Of a DNA stretch of 18,988 nucleotides, positions 7,018 through 13,535 are shown piece by piece. The notes under the pieces were generated by a model, which worked only from the letters and a program-made list of their open reading frames with translations, had not been told where the DNA came from and ran no database searches. How positions within the stretch are numbered: the stretch's first letter is position 1; each line of letters begins with the position of its first letter. A program made the translations under genes and the position numbers. This stretch comes from Candidatus Zixiibacteriota bacterium (GTDB lineage: Bacteria; Zixibacteria; MSB-5A5; GN15; JAAZOE01): the NCBI GenBank assembly GCA_030588275.1, contig JAUUYJ010000012.1, positions 1 to 18,988 on the forward strand, given 5' to 3'.

Positions 7018-8352
7018 CTAATTCTCCCGCAATGAATCCTCAATAACCCATTTTATTATCATTTTGGGAATCGTCGCCGTGTCGGGTAGGACATGAAGAT
7101 ACATCGAACCAGATGGCAGAAGCTTCTGAACCAATAGGCAGCTACTATCACCAGCTATTGCGTTTGGAGTTCCATCAAGACCGCTGTCAAGAATATCGGC
7201 ATAGGATTCGGTACTATAATTGGCCTGATAAAGTGGATCGGCATGGCACAGCCCGAAAGAACCACATTTGACATCAAGCAGAACATCCAGCTCAATATCG
7301 TAAGTGATCGGCCCCGACATGGCGCTATCCTGAATGATCCATTGCCGGACAAAATCCTCTTCAACAACGTTTATTTGCGTCGCCTCATGGGACGGAATGG
7401 CGTACGTCAACAGGGGCGAAGTGGAATCTCCAGGAAAGATGATCGCCGGGTCAAAGGTCTCAAAATAGGTATCAAGGAAATAGGTTGTCACTTCCGTTGG
7501 TGGGGGTGGATCAGTATGGCAGACAAAACAGTTCGCCTCAAAAATCGGGCGGATATCGTTGAAGTAATCGATCGGGCTGGGATCAATCGTCTGTGCCCGA
7601 AATGAGATAGTGTCTCCCTGTTCATTTAAGACCCGGAGCCGTGAGGCGTTGGGATAGATATCGAAAGAGGGAAGCGGGTTAACCGTTAAAGTCCAAATTG
7701 CCGAAGCTAATCCAGCGGCGTCAGTTCTGGTTATGGCGGTGTCGCTCTCAGTCAGCGGATTGGTTGATGAATCGGTTGTCACCAAACAACGATCCTCAGC
7801 AACAAAACGAATTTGATGATTCGGGATGCTGTTACTGAATTTATCGGTTAAATGCACGACGCAGGGGGTAGCCGTCGCGCCAGCCGTGACAAACTGTTCG
7901 TCTCCGGAATCAATCATAAGCACGAGAGAGTCGAGGGTCCGAGGGATTACCTGGTAGGTAAAATAGGCGATTGAGTCGGTCAGACCTGAGGCGGTCGCCA
8001 GCATACTGTCGATCCCGACCAGTGTATCTACCTGATAAAACGAGGTGAAGGCGATTCCATTATTATCTGTCGTTCGGACCGCCCAGCCACCGGGAAACGC
8101 GCCACCCTCATTGGGAGTAATCTGCTCAAAGGTGACAGTCACACCTGAAACCGGAACACCCCGCTCATCGGTCACGAGAACTTTCAAAGTATCAATACTA
8201 CCTTTGGCCGAAATAACCTGATTATTGCCGGATAAAGTAACCACTCCGGTATCATAAACGGGCGGAGTAATAATCGGGACATCTTTTTTATCGCATGCCG
8301 AAAAAGTGAAAAGCGAAATAGTTAATATGGAAACGAGCAGATAGATTCTCAT
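7018..8352 (-). CDS. Lipoprotein with two Ig-like domains and two cytochrome-c-like segments
   Basis: Starting at the ATG at 8350-8352 the protein has 444 residues. It begins with a lipoprotein signal peptide (MRIYLLVSILTISLFTFSAC, lipidated Cys20). AAGGG lies seven bases upstream, so I prefer this start over a TTG 17 codons earlier, which would bury the signal. Residues about 36-135 and 140-255 look like bacterial Ig-like (Big_1 type) domains: VLVTDERGVPVSGVTVTF and VHLTDKFSNSIPNHQIRF are the repeated core. From about 262, DYFNDIRPIFEANCFVCH carries a CXXCH haem-attachment motif (275-279) in the context of planctomycete-type cytochrome c domains. A second related segment has Cys363, Cys369 and His370 (C-x5-CH) and closes with MIIKWVIEDS. 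The mature protein should be anchored in a membrane facing the periplasm or outside. Function is unknown; redox, adhesion or matrix roles are all possible. Confidence 0.85.
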   Translation of the reverse strand: MRIYLLVSILTISLFTFSACDKKDVPIITPPVYDTGVVTLSGNNQVISAKGSIDTLKVLVTDERGVPVSGVTVTFEQITPNEGGAFPGGWAVRTTDNNGIAFTSFYQVDTLVGIDSMLATASGLTDSIAYFTYQVIPRTLDSLVLMIDSGDEQFVTAGATATPCVVHLTDKFSNSIPNHQIRFVAEDRCLVTTDSSTNPLTESDTAITRTDAAGLASAIWTLTVNPLPSFDIYPNASRLRVLNEQGDTISFRAQTIDPSPIDYFNDIRPIFEANCFVCHTDPPPPTEVTTYFLDTYFETFDPAIIFPGDSTSPLLTYAIPSHEATQINVVEEDFVRQWIIQDSAMSGPITYDIELDVLLDVKCGSFGLCHADPLYQANYSTESYADILDSGLDGTPNAIAGDSSCLLVQKLLPSGSMYLHVLPDTATIPKMIIKWVIEDSLREN

Positions 8353-8388
8353 CGCGTGGCCCTTATAGTTTGATAATAACATTATCCT

Positions 8389-8417
8389 ATACTTAATACG
8401 CAAATGGCTGATGTCAA
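8389..8417 (-). promoter_or_regulatory. Possible promoter for the lipoprotein gene
   Basis: Minus-strand TTGACA (8412-8417) is a perfect -35 box. The hexamer 17 bp downstream (AAGTAT, 8389-8394) is a poor -10, and TAAGTA one base earlier is an alternative. The -35 is convincing by likeness to others in the window, the -10 is not. Confidence 0.4.
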
Positions 8418-8502
8418 GTCCAAAGTTTTCGCTTCTTTATTTATTGGAAAATACCTGTCTTGAAAGTTGTTTTTTTATCTCTCTTTTTCTCGGTAGATTC
8501 GC

Positions 8503-8530
8503 TTGACAGTTAGTAGGAACCGTTTATATT
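8503..8530 (+). promoter_or_regulatory. Sigma70-type promoter for the phosphate symporter-phoU operon
   Basis: TTGACA (8503-8508), a 16-bp spacer and TATATT (8525-8530). Transcription would start near 8537, giving a leader of about 54 bases. I saw no convincing Pho-box-type direct repeat nearby, so phosphate control cannot be read from the sequence. Confidence 0.65.
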
Positions 8531-8590
8531 CTGCCTCGAATGGAATTTCAGGGACTTTTATTAAGATAACCACAATCAGGAATAGCCAGA

Positions 8591-9757
8591 TTGACTGATC
8601 ACAAAACATCGTACGCCATTCGAGTAATCCTTCTATTTAGTCTCCTTTATCTATTTTTGCTGTCGATCGGACTATTGGGTAGCTCCCTGAAGATGTTCGG
8701 TAAGGGATTCGCAGAAGCACTGATCGCGACGACATCCCATCCAATTATCGGACTGTTTATCGGAATTCTTGTCACCAGTATTGTGCAGTCGTCATCAATG
8801 ACCACCTCTTTGGTAGTCGGCCTGGTCGGTGGTGGTATGCTCACCGTCGAGAATGCAATACCGATGATCATGGGAGCCAATATCGGGACGACGATCACCA
8901 ATGCGATGGTCTCTTTGGTACATATAGGGCGGACGGCTGAATTCCGCCGGGCTTTTGCCGCCGCAACGGTCCATGATATATTTAATATTATGGCGGTGAT
9001 GCTGTTTTTACCGCTTCAGATCATGACCAATTTCCTGGGCCATTCCAGCGAATATCTGGCTGACCTGTTTTCCCAGATAGGCGGTTTAAAATTATTCAAC
9101 CCGCTGAAGGCGGCAACCAAGCCCATAATCAATAGTATTTTGGAATATGTAGATCAATCAGACCTTTCAAACATCCTTGTTGTCGGTAAAATCTGGACTC
9201 CGGCTGAGAAATATTTTGCCTCGACGCAGATACATATTGCCGCCATTGCCTGCACTCTTATTGCGATAGTTTTTCTTTTCTTATCATTGACCTACATGGT
9301 AAAAGTTTTAAAGTCAGTCTTTATTGGCCGTCTTACACGACTCTTCCAGCGCTATATTTTCAAGACAATGATTAGATCGTTTGTTGTTGGATTGCTGATT
9401 ACGGTACTGGTCCAATCCTCCTCTATCACAACGTCACTCATTGTCCCCTTAGCCGGGTCGGGAGTTTTAAGCCTAATGCAGGTTTTCCCCTATACTCTGG
9501 GTGCCAACCTGGGAACCACCGCAACCGCCATGCTGGCATCATTGGCGACCGGATCGCAAGCTGGTGTTGCCATTGCTCTGGCCCATATGCTCTTTAACAT
9601 TTTTGGAATCGCCATATTTTTCCCGATGAGAAAAATACCGATAATGTTAGCTCAGAAATTAGCCGATCAGGCTACAAAATCGAAAATGATCCCGATTGTT
9701 TATATTGGTGTCTTTTTCTTCATCGTTCCGCTTCTACTAATATCGATTTGGAGGTAG
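8591..9757 (+). CDS. Na+/phosphate symporter (PNaS / NptA-YjbB type)
   Basis: A 388-residue membrane protein with the inverted duplicated core of Na+/Pi cotransporters. Both halves carry the family hallmark: VQSSSMTTSLVVG (Q66-S69) followed by MGANIGTTITNAM, and VQSSSITTSLIV (Q275-S278) followed by LGANLGTTATAML. These QSSS motifs form the sodium/phosphate site in SLC34-like proteins. It would import phosphate (or export it, as suggested for YjbB) across the inner membrane using sodium. The first codon is TTG at 8591, with AGGA about ten bases before it. The next in-frame ATG would remove the first membrane helix. Many relatives have a PhoU-like domain fused at the C-terminus. Here it is a separate gene starting two bases later. 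Confidence 0.93.
   Translation: MTDHKTSYAIRVILLFSLLYLFLLSIGLLGSSLKMFGKGFAEALIATTSHPIIGLFIGILVTSIVQSSSMTTSLVVGLVGGGMLTVENAIPMIMGANIGTTITNAMVSLVHIGRTAEFRRAFAAATVHDIFNIMAVMLFLPLQIMTNFLGHSSEYLADLFSQIGGLKLFNPLKAATKPIINSILEYVDQSDLSNILVVGKIWTPAEKYFASTQIHIAAIACTLIAIVFLFLSLTYMVKVLKSVFIGRLTRLFQRYIFKTMIRSFVVGLLITVLVQSSSITTSLIVPLAGSGVLSLMQVFPYTLGANLGTTATAMLASLATGSQAGVAIALAHMLFNIFGIAIFFPMRKIPIMLAQKLADQATKSKMIPIVYIGVFFFIVPLLLISIWR
9750..9754 (+). promoter_or_regulatory. Ribosome binding site that fixes the phoU-like start
   Basis: GGAGG five bases before the ATG at 9760, inside the last codons of the symporter gene. It argues for the ATG rather than the TTG at 9748, and for translation coupled to the symporter. 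Confidence 0.75.
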
Positions 9758-9759
9758 TT

Positions 9760-10440
9760 ATGTTTGGGTTTCTCAAAGAACTTTTTTCTTCCGATAGTCT
9801 CCTGGAGACTGCATTCGAGGAGACTCAAGAGATGTTGCGGGAAGATTTCCGCATGTTTGAAGAGGCGATCAGGTCTCTCAGGCATTCTGATACGGCTGAG
9901 ATGAAATTTGATATCTTTAAAGCAGACAAACGGATCAATAAATATGAACGAGCCGTTCGGCGAAAAGTCCTGGCTCATCTGGCAGTCGCCAAACCGGGTG
10001 ATGCTTCAGCCTGTTTGGTTTTGATCTCGGTCGTTGGCGATGTGGAACGCATTGGTGATTATACCAAAAATATTGCCGAAACGGCCAATGCTCATCCGGC
10101 CCGTCTTACGTGCGACAAATATGAGGATAGATTATCAGAAATAGAAACGCTTATTACCAACCGTTTCAAATCGGTTAGTGAAGCGTATATCAATCATGAT
10201 GAAGAGATGGCCGCCAATCTTATGGTAGAGCACAGTAAAATTTCTCATTGGTGCGACGAGGTCGTTATCGATCTGATTTCCTCCCCACCACCCGATTTAC
10301 CGACCGGAACGGCGGTGGCGATGACGATGTATATTAGATTCCTCAAGCGAATATCTGCACACCTAACCAATATTGTTTCATCGGTGGTTAACCCTTTTCC
10401 ACGCCTCGGCTATCGCAAAAAGGGAAGCGAAGAGGAGTAA
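9760..10440 (+). CDS. PhoU-domain protein, partner of the Na+/Pi symporter
   Basis: A 226-residue all-helical protein with two three-helix PhoU units. The first ends with VVGDVERIGDYTKNIAE (Asp94, Glu96, Asp100, Asn104), the metal-binding helix motif of PhoU. The second unit's matching helix, LKRISAHLTNIVSSVVNP, keeps the shape but lacks most acidic ligands. PhoU proteins bind metal clusters and restrain phosphate uptake or signalling. Next to a PNaS symporter and away from pst or phoBR genes, this one probably regulates or gates that transporter at the membrane surface. I use the ATG at 9760 because of its GGAGG. There are no membrane helices. The gene is followed by a long repeat-bearing gap that probably ends the transcript. 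Confidence 0.9.
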   Translation: MFGFLKELFSSDSLLETAFEETQEMLREDFRMFEEAIRSLRHSDTAEMKFDIFKADKRINKYERAVRRKVLAHLAVAKPGDASACLVLISVVGDVERIGDYTKNIAETANAHPARLTCDKYEDRLSEIETLITNRFKSVSEAYINHDEEMAANLMVEHSKISHWCDEVVIDLISSPPPDLPTGTAVAMTMYIRFLKRISAHLTNIVSSVVNPFPRLGYRKKGSEEE

Positions 10441-10801
10441 GCCAGACAAGTAGGAAAGAAAATACCACACACTGGAAAGCGGCGATACAGCACAGCCTAA
10501 AGCCTATAAGTTATGATACCGCTTCACTGGACTTAAATCAGATTATAACGATCGAAGAGCGCGATAGCTTAGCCCCACAAGGGGGTAAGACGCTGTAATT
10601 CGCTTCGCTCAAACATCGGCTTAAAAGTGGCGATGCCGCATATCTTTGATTTCTTTTTGCTAAGCTCAATCAACCAGAATTGTTTTAGAATTTAATCCGA
10701 AGAGCGCGACAGCCTAAAAGCGGCGATGCCGCCTGCCCCACAATGGGGTATGCCGCTGTAAATCGCTTCGCTCAAACATCGGCTTAAAAGCGGCGATGCC
10801 G
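10441..10801. other. 361-bp non-coding gap between convergent genes, with structured repeats
   Basis: No believable coding frame. The gap holds two copies of a hairpin-rich repeat (separate entries), and near its left end a weak inverted repeat, AAGCGG (10477-10482) against CCGCTT (10519-10524), which could be a relic of a third copy or part of the phoU terminator. Both flanking genes are transcribed towards it, so it probably hosts termination for both strands. There is no strong U-tract terminator of the textbook kind. Confidence 0.7.
10553..10640. repeat. Structured intergenic repeat, copy A
   Basis: Begins CGAAGAGCGCGATAGC and ends TTAAAAGTGGCGATGCCGC. It matches copy B (10698-10803) closely, apart from a block of about 20 bp found only in B and a few substitutions. 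GCCCC-ACAA-GGGGG forms an inner hairpin, and GAGCG..CGA..TAGC on the left can pair, with bulges, with GCTGTAATTCGCTTCGCTC on the right. Confidence 0.75.
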
Positions 10802-10803
10802 CT
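10698..10803. repeat. Structured intergenic repeat, copy B, running into the exchanger stop codon
   Basis: The longer copy. Left arm GAGCGCGACAGC (10702-10713) can pair with bulges to GCTGTAAATCGCTTCGCTC (10755-10773). Between them lie two perfect hairpins: GCGGC-GAT-GCCGC (10720-10732) and CCCCA-CAA-TGGGG (10736-10748). A third, AGCGGC-GAT-GCCGCT (10789-10803), closes the element and overlaps the first two bases of the exchanger's TAG stop (10802-10804). The arrangement resembles REP/BIME-like elements or small non-autonomous mobile repeats. No target-site duplication is obvious. Confidence 0.75.
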
Positions 10804-12013
10804 ATTTGAACTTTAGAGCGGTCTTAAACAGGCCGGGGATTTTCTTACGATCTCGAATGAAAAGTAACACCGCTAAAATCAGATAGATATACATCACTTC
10901 CATACGCAACTCGGAGAAGATAAACTGCGCCATAAAGAGCACGATTAAGGTAATTGCACCGTACCAGGACATTCTTAGGTTGCACAAAATCGCGACGGCA
11001 AAAATCGATTGTCCGGCGGTGAGCCATATTTCATGGTCCTGTCTGATGGTCAGTTCGAGCCCGGCAATACGACCAGCCGCCATACTGAAGACAACCGGAA
11101 TCGTTCCGACTAACAGGGTCCATTGATTTACCTTTGACGAAATCAAAGCACCCATTGCCGCCTGAGCCTGCCCTCGCACCGCCCAGATAGCGGCAATCAT
11201 GATCTCTGGAGCCTCCGATGCCAGAGGTGCCAACCACTGGAGCAGAAGGAATTCATCGTAGCCGGCCTCCTTACCGAAGGCTACCAATGCTTCGGCAAAC
11301 GGTTCAGCCGACATAAAGATAACAACTCCTGCGGCGAGGAATAAAATGATCGCGCTGGCTCTTCTTTGAGTGGCTTTCAACTCGGCGATAAGCGCCGCCG
11401 GCCCCACAAGGTCCGGTTCATGAACTTCGGCACGCGCAATCCGAATGACATACAAAACAAAAATGGCCAGAAGGATGACGGTGTCGAGAAGATTTAAATA
11501 TCCTTTGATCGGAATGGTAAAGGCGTATAATGTGGCGAGGGTCAGGTAAAAGACTTCGGTCCCATGCTCTTTTGCCAGAGCCAACCGCTTTTTTTTAGAA
11601 AAAGCAAAAAACAGAATCAAAACCATCGGCCAGCCAATACCGATCAACAGGCGGTTGGCTCCGGTCATGTTGGCTAAGGCCAACTCGCCATGATGCACAT
11701 CACCAACTACCCCAGAGGCAAACTCCAAACCAGCCTTCCAGGACAGGACCATATCAACGGCATATTCCGGCAGGACGGCGACAAGGGCCAGAATCGCCAG
11801 GGCAAACCCCTGCGATATATCGATCTGGATCACCTCGGCGGCCCAGGACATCATAAAGGCCGCCCCCAAAAGTCCGATGCCGAACATCAAGGCATCAAGA
11901 CCATGCCCATTATGGAGGAACCCCGTTTTGGTCAGGATACCGGGAACCGTAATAAGAACTGCCCCAGGTATCAAAAGCCGGCTAAAAAGGCCCGGTCTCG
12001 CATTGCTTATCAT
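10802..12013 (-). CDS. CaCA-family cation/Ca2+ exchanger
   Basis: A 403-residue membrane protein with about ten to eleven helices and two inverted alpha repeats. Alpha-1 (about residues 72-130) has VAVLPEYAVDMVLSWKAG followed by LANMTGANRLLIGIGWP. Alpha-2 (about 262-312) has LAPLASEAPEIMIAAIW followed by ALISSKVNQWTLLVGTIPV. The P-E pairs hold the ion-binding glutamates of Na+/Ca2+ and H+/Ca2+ exchangers. The halves are joined by a charged cytosolic linker near 205-220. It probably exports Ca2+ or a similar cation in exchange for Na+ or H+. At 403 residues it is longer than the YrbG-type proteins (about 325), and alpha-1 differs from the usual G-T-S-L-P-E motif, so the ion is uncertain. ATG at 12011-12013 with only a weak TAAG upstream; its own promoter lies at 12047-12075. 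Confidence 0.87.
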   Translation of the reverse strand: MISNARPGLFSRLLIPGAVLITVPGILTKTGFLHNGHGLDALMFGIGLLGAAFMMSWAAEVIQIDISQGFALAILALVAVLPEYAVDMVLSWKAGLEFASGVVGDVHHGELALANMTGANRLLIGIGWPMVLILFFAFSKKKRLALAKEHGTEVFYLTLATLYAFTIPIKGYLNLLDTVILLAIFVLYVIRIARAEVHEPDLVGPAALIAELKATQRRASAIILFLAAGVVIFMSAEPFAEALVAFGKEAGYDEFLLLQWLAPLASEAPEIMIAAIWAVRGQAQAAMGALISSKVNQWTLLVGTIPVVFSMAAGRIAGLELTIRQDHEIWLTAGQSIFAVAILCNLRMSWYGAITLIVLFMAQFIFSELRMEVMYIYLILAVLLFIRDRKKIPGLFKTALKFK

Positions 12014-12046
12014 ATGTCTTAGAATATCACCATTTTATTTGAATGG

Positions 12047-12075
12047 AATCTACCGATTTGAAAATACTGTGTCAA
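12047..12075 (-). promoter_or_regulatory. Sigma70-type promoter for the exchanger gene
   Basis: Minus-strand TTGACA (12070-12075), 17-bp spacer, TAGATT (12047-12052). The predicted start near 12040 leaves about 27 bases before the ATG. It indicates that the exchanger can be expressed apart from the YCII gene upstream. Confidence 0.65.
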
Positions 12076-12131
12076 GAATTCCTCGCACCAGAGGGCATTT
12101 TATTAATCGTCGAGAGTAAATAATATCATAA

Positions 12132-12569
12132 CTATTTTTGAATATCAGATATCAACGAAACCCGCATCTCACTTATCTGGTAACGATGGAGTCCGGCAAG
12201 CACCGACGGATCGGCATCCAGAATCGCCTCTGCCTGTTCTTTAGTTTCGGCTGAGATAATAACCAATCCAAATACGGGATCATCAAAAACCGGCCCGGCC
12301 AAAAGAACGCGATTGTCGGAGACCAACTCCTGAAGATAAGAAAAATGCTGAGTCATGATTTTTTCTTCTTCGGTAGTCATATCATTCGGCCAATCGGGGC
12401 GCGTCCCCAACAGTTGTCCGAAGAACTGTTTTTTCTCTGCCATCTTTTTATTATCCTTGTCGACTGTTGTTTCTGAGAAGCATGTAGAGGATGAAGCAAA
12501 GAGAAGTAGCATAAAAGCGAGAGTAATAAACCGAGGATAATTATGCTTATCAGGAATTATTTGTTGCAA
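12132..12569 (-). CDS. Exported YCII (YciI-like) domain protein
   Basis: A 145-residue protein. Residues 1-33 form a signal peptide (hydrophobic 15-27). SSSTC at 26-30 is near a lipobox but does not fit it, so a soluble periplasmic protein is more likely than a lipoprotein. Residues about 65-142 are a YCII domain: MTQHFSYLQEL with His75, VLLAGPVFDDPVFGLVII, then AETKEQAEAILDADPSVLAG with Asp120-Pro121, and the closing EMRVSLI. YCII domains form a ferredoxin-like alpha/beta dimer with a conserved His-Asp pair, proposed to be catalytic, and are mostly cytosolic. An exported version is unusual. The first codon is TTG (12567-12569) with a poor ribosome site; the ATG at residue 20 would shorten the signal. 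It lies 60 bp after the EIIA-CBS gene. Substrate unknown. Confidence 0.8.
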   Translation of the reverse strand: MQQIIPDKHNYPRFITLAFMLLLFASSSTCFSETTVDKDNKKMAEKKQFFGQLLGTRPDWPNDMTTEEEKIMTQHFSYLQELVSDNRVLLAGPVFDDPVFGLVIISAETKEQAEAILDADPSVLAGLHRYQISEMRVSLISDIQK

Positions 12570-12608
12570 ATGCGGCCTGTTTGAGCCTTATCTGAGTTCT
12601 ATCTGTAA

Positions 12609-12636
12609 GGGTTAAAAAATAGTAACCGTTTAACCC
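12609..12636. repeat. Inverted repeat at the end of the EIIA-CBS gene
   Basis: GGGTTAAA (12609-12616) and TTTAACCC (12629-12636) form an 8-bp perfect stem with a 12-base loop. The second arm includes the stop codon (12630-12632). On the minus strand no T-run follows, so it is at best a weak terminator, a processing site or an operator in front of the YCII gene. Confidence 0.45.
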
Positions 12637-13535
12637 CGAATAATCATATGGACAATATCTTTACGGAGCAAAATCCCGATCAGCCGGTTCTCACTGACGA
12701 CAAAAACTCGCCTTAGATCTTTAAAGAGCATCATCGCGGCAACTTCAACGATACGAGTGTCGGTCGTCACAATCTCAATATCTTTCAGATATAACTGCCG
12801 GACCTTGATCTTATCCTCTTTTTTGAGTAACTCCTCAAACGGCTCGATATCAAGAGAATAATTCAGGTTGGAGATCAGCGATTTAAAATCTGGCAGAGCC
12901 GCCTGAATCAACTCTTTGTCGGTAATCTGTCCTAACAGACAACCATTTTCATCGACCACCGCCAGAGCCGAGAGACGGTTGGTAAACATCCGATTGGCCA
13001 CATCACGCAGGCTATCCTCTTCGGTAACAGTCACTACATCATGGCGCATGAGATCCCGGGCGGTCAACTCTTTTTCAATCGTAACACCCGATTCCCAAAT
13101 AGTATCAATCACCGCGGCGGGGGATTTTGCCTTGATAATTTTCGGGATGTTCGTTTCCTGTCTGGCAAAGGTGGAAAAGGCGGCCAGAGTCTGGAGATAG
13201 TGGCGCGCGATATTGGAGGGGGTCAGCATTAGGCAGATCATATGAAGCGGCTTGCCATCCGGCGTTTTCTCCTTGATCCCAGATTCCGATATCCCAACAG
13301 CAATATACATCTCCTCAACCGCATCAGTGCGGGCATGAGGAAAGGCGATCGACCGACCAAAATTGGTTGATTCAACATCCTCCCGCGCCAAAACTGACTT
13401 GTTGATCCGTTCATAGTCAAGTTGAGGATAACGATTTTTTATAAGGCCAAGCAGTTCTGTGATCGCCTCGACTTTGGTTGTCGCCTTAAGATCATGTAAT
13501 ACGGTATTCTCGTCTAAGATATTAGACAGGCGCAT
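12630..13535 (-). CDS. PTS EIIA (type 2, fructose/nitrogen family) domain fused to two CBS domains
   Basis: A 301-residue cytosolic protein. Residues 1-150 are an EIIA type 2 domain: RLSNILDENTVLHDL at the start, REDVESTNFGRSIAFPHART with the phosphorylatable His67, then LMLTPSNIARHYLQTLAAFS. Residues about 155-225 are a first CBS domain (LTARDLMRHDVVTVTEEDSL, VVDENGCLLGQITDKEL) and about 240-300 a second (YLKDIEIVTTDTRIVEVA, VVSENRLIGILLRKDIV). CBS pairs usually bind adenine nucleotides. No EIIB, EIIC, HPr or EI gene is seen here, so a regulatory rather than sugar-transport role is likely, sensing phosphorylation state and energy charge. The ATG lies inside the 3' end of the DUF502 gene (14-bp overlap), suggesting coupling with that membrane protein. 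The true partner is not shown by sequence. Confidence 0.9.
   Translation of the reverse strand: MRLSNILDENTVLHDLKATTKVEAITELLGLIKNRYPQLDYERINKSVLAREDVESTNFGRSIAFPHARTDAVEEMYIAVGISESGIKEKTPDGKPLHMICLMLTPSNIARHYLQTLAAFSTFARQETNIPKIIKAKSPAAVIDTIWESGVTIEKELTARDLMRHDVVTVTEEDSLRDVANRMFTNRLSALAVVDENGCLLGQITDKELIQAALPDFKSLISNLNYSLDIEPFEELLKKEDKIKVRQLYLKDIEIVTTDTRIVEVAAMMLFKDLRRVFVVSENRLIGILLRKDIVHMIIRG

Noticed and set aside
7243..7605. 120-codon open frame on the plus strand
   Set aside because: It lies wholly inside the lipoprotein gene on the other strand, has no ribosome site and no recognisable domain. It is a shadow frame.
7018..8403. Longer lipoprotein start at the TTG at 8401-8403
   Set aside because: It would put 17 residues before the lipoprotein signal and has no ribosome site. 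The ATG at 8352 has AAGGG at good spacing.
10441..10801. CRISPR array
   Set aside because: There are only two repeat units of unequal length with internal hairpins. No regular short repeats with unique spacers and no cas genes are seen.
11690..12119. Open frames of 110 and 80 codons on the plus strand over the exchanger gene
   Set aside because: They are antisense to a conserved membrane protein, with no domain and no promoter facing them.
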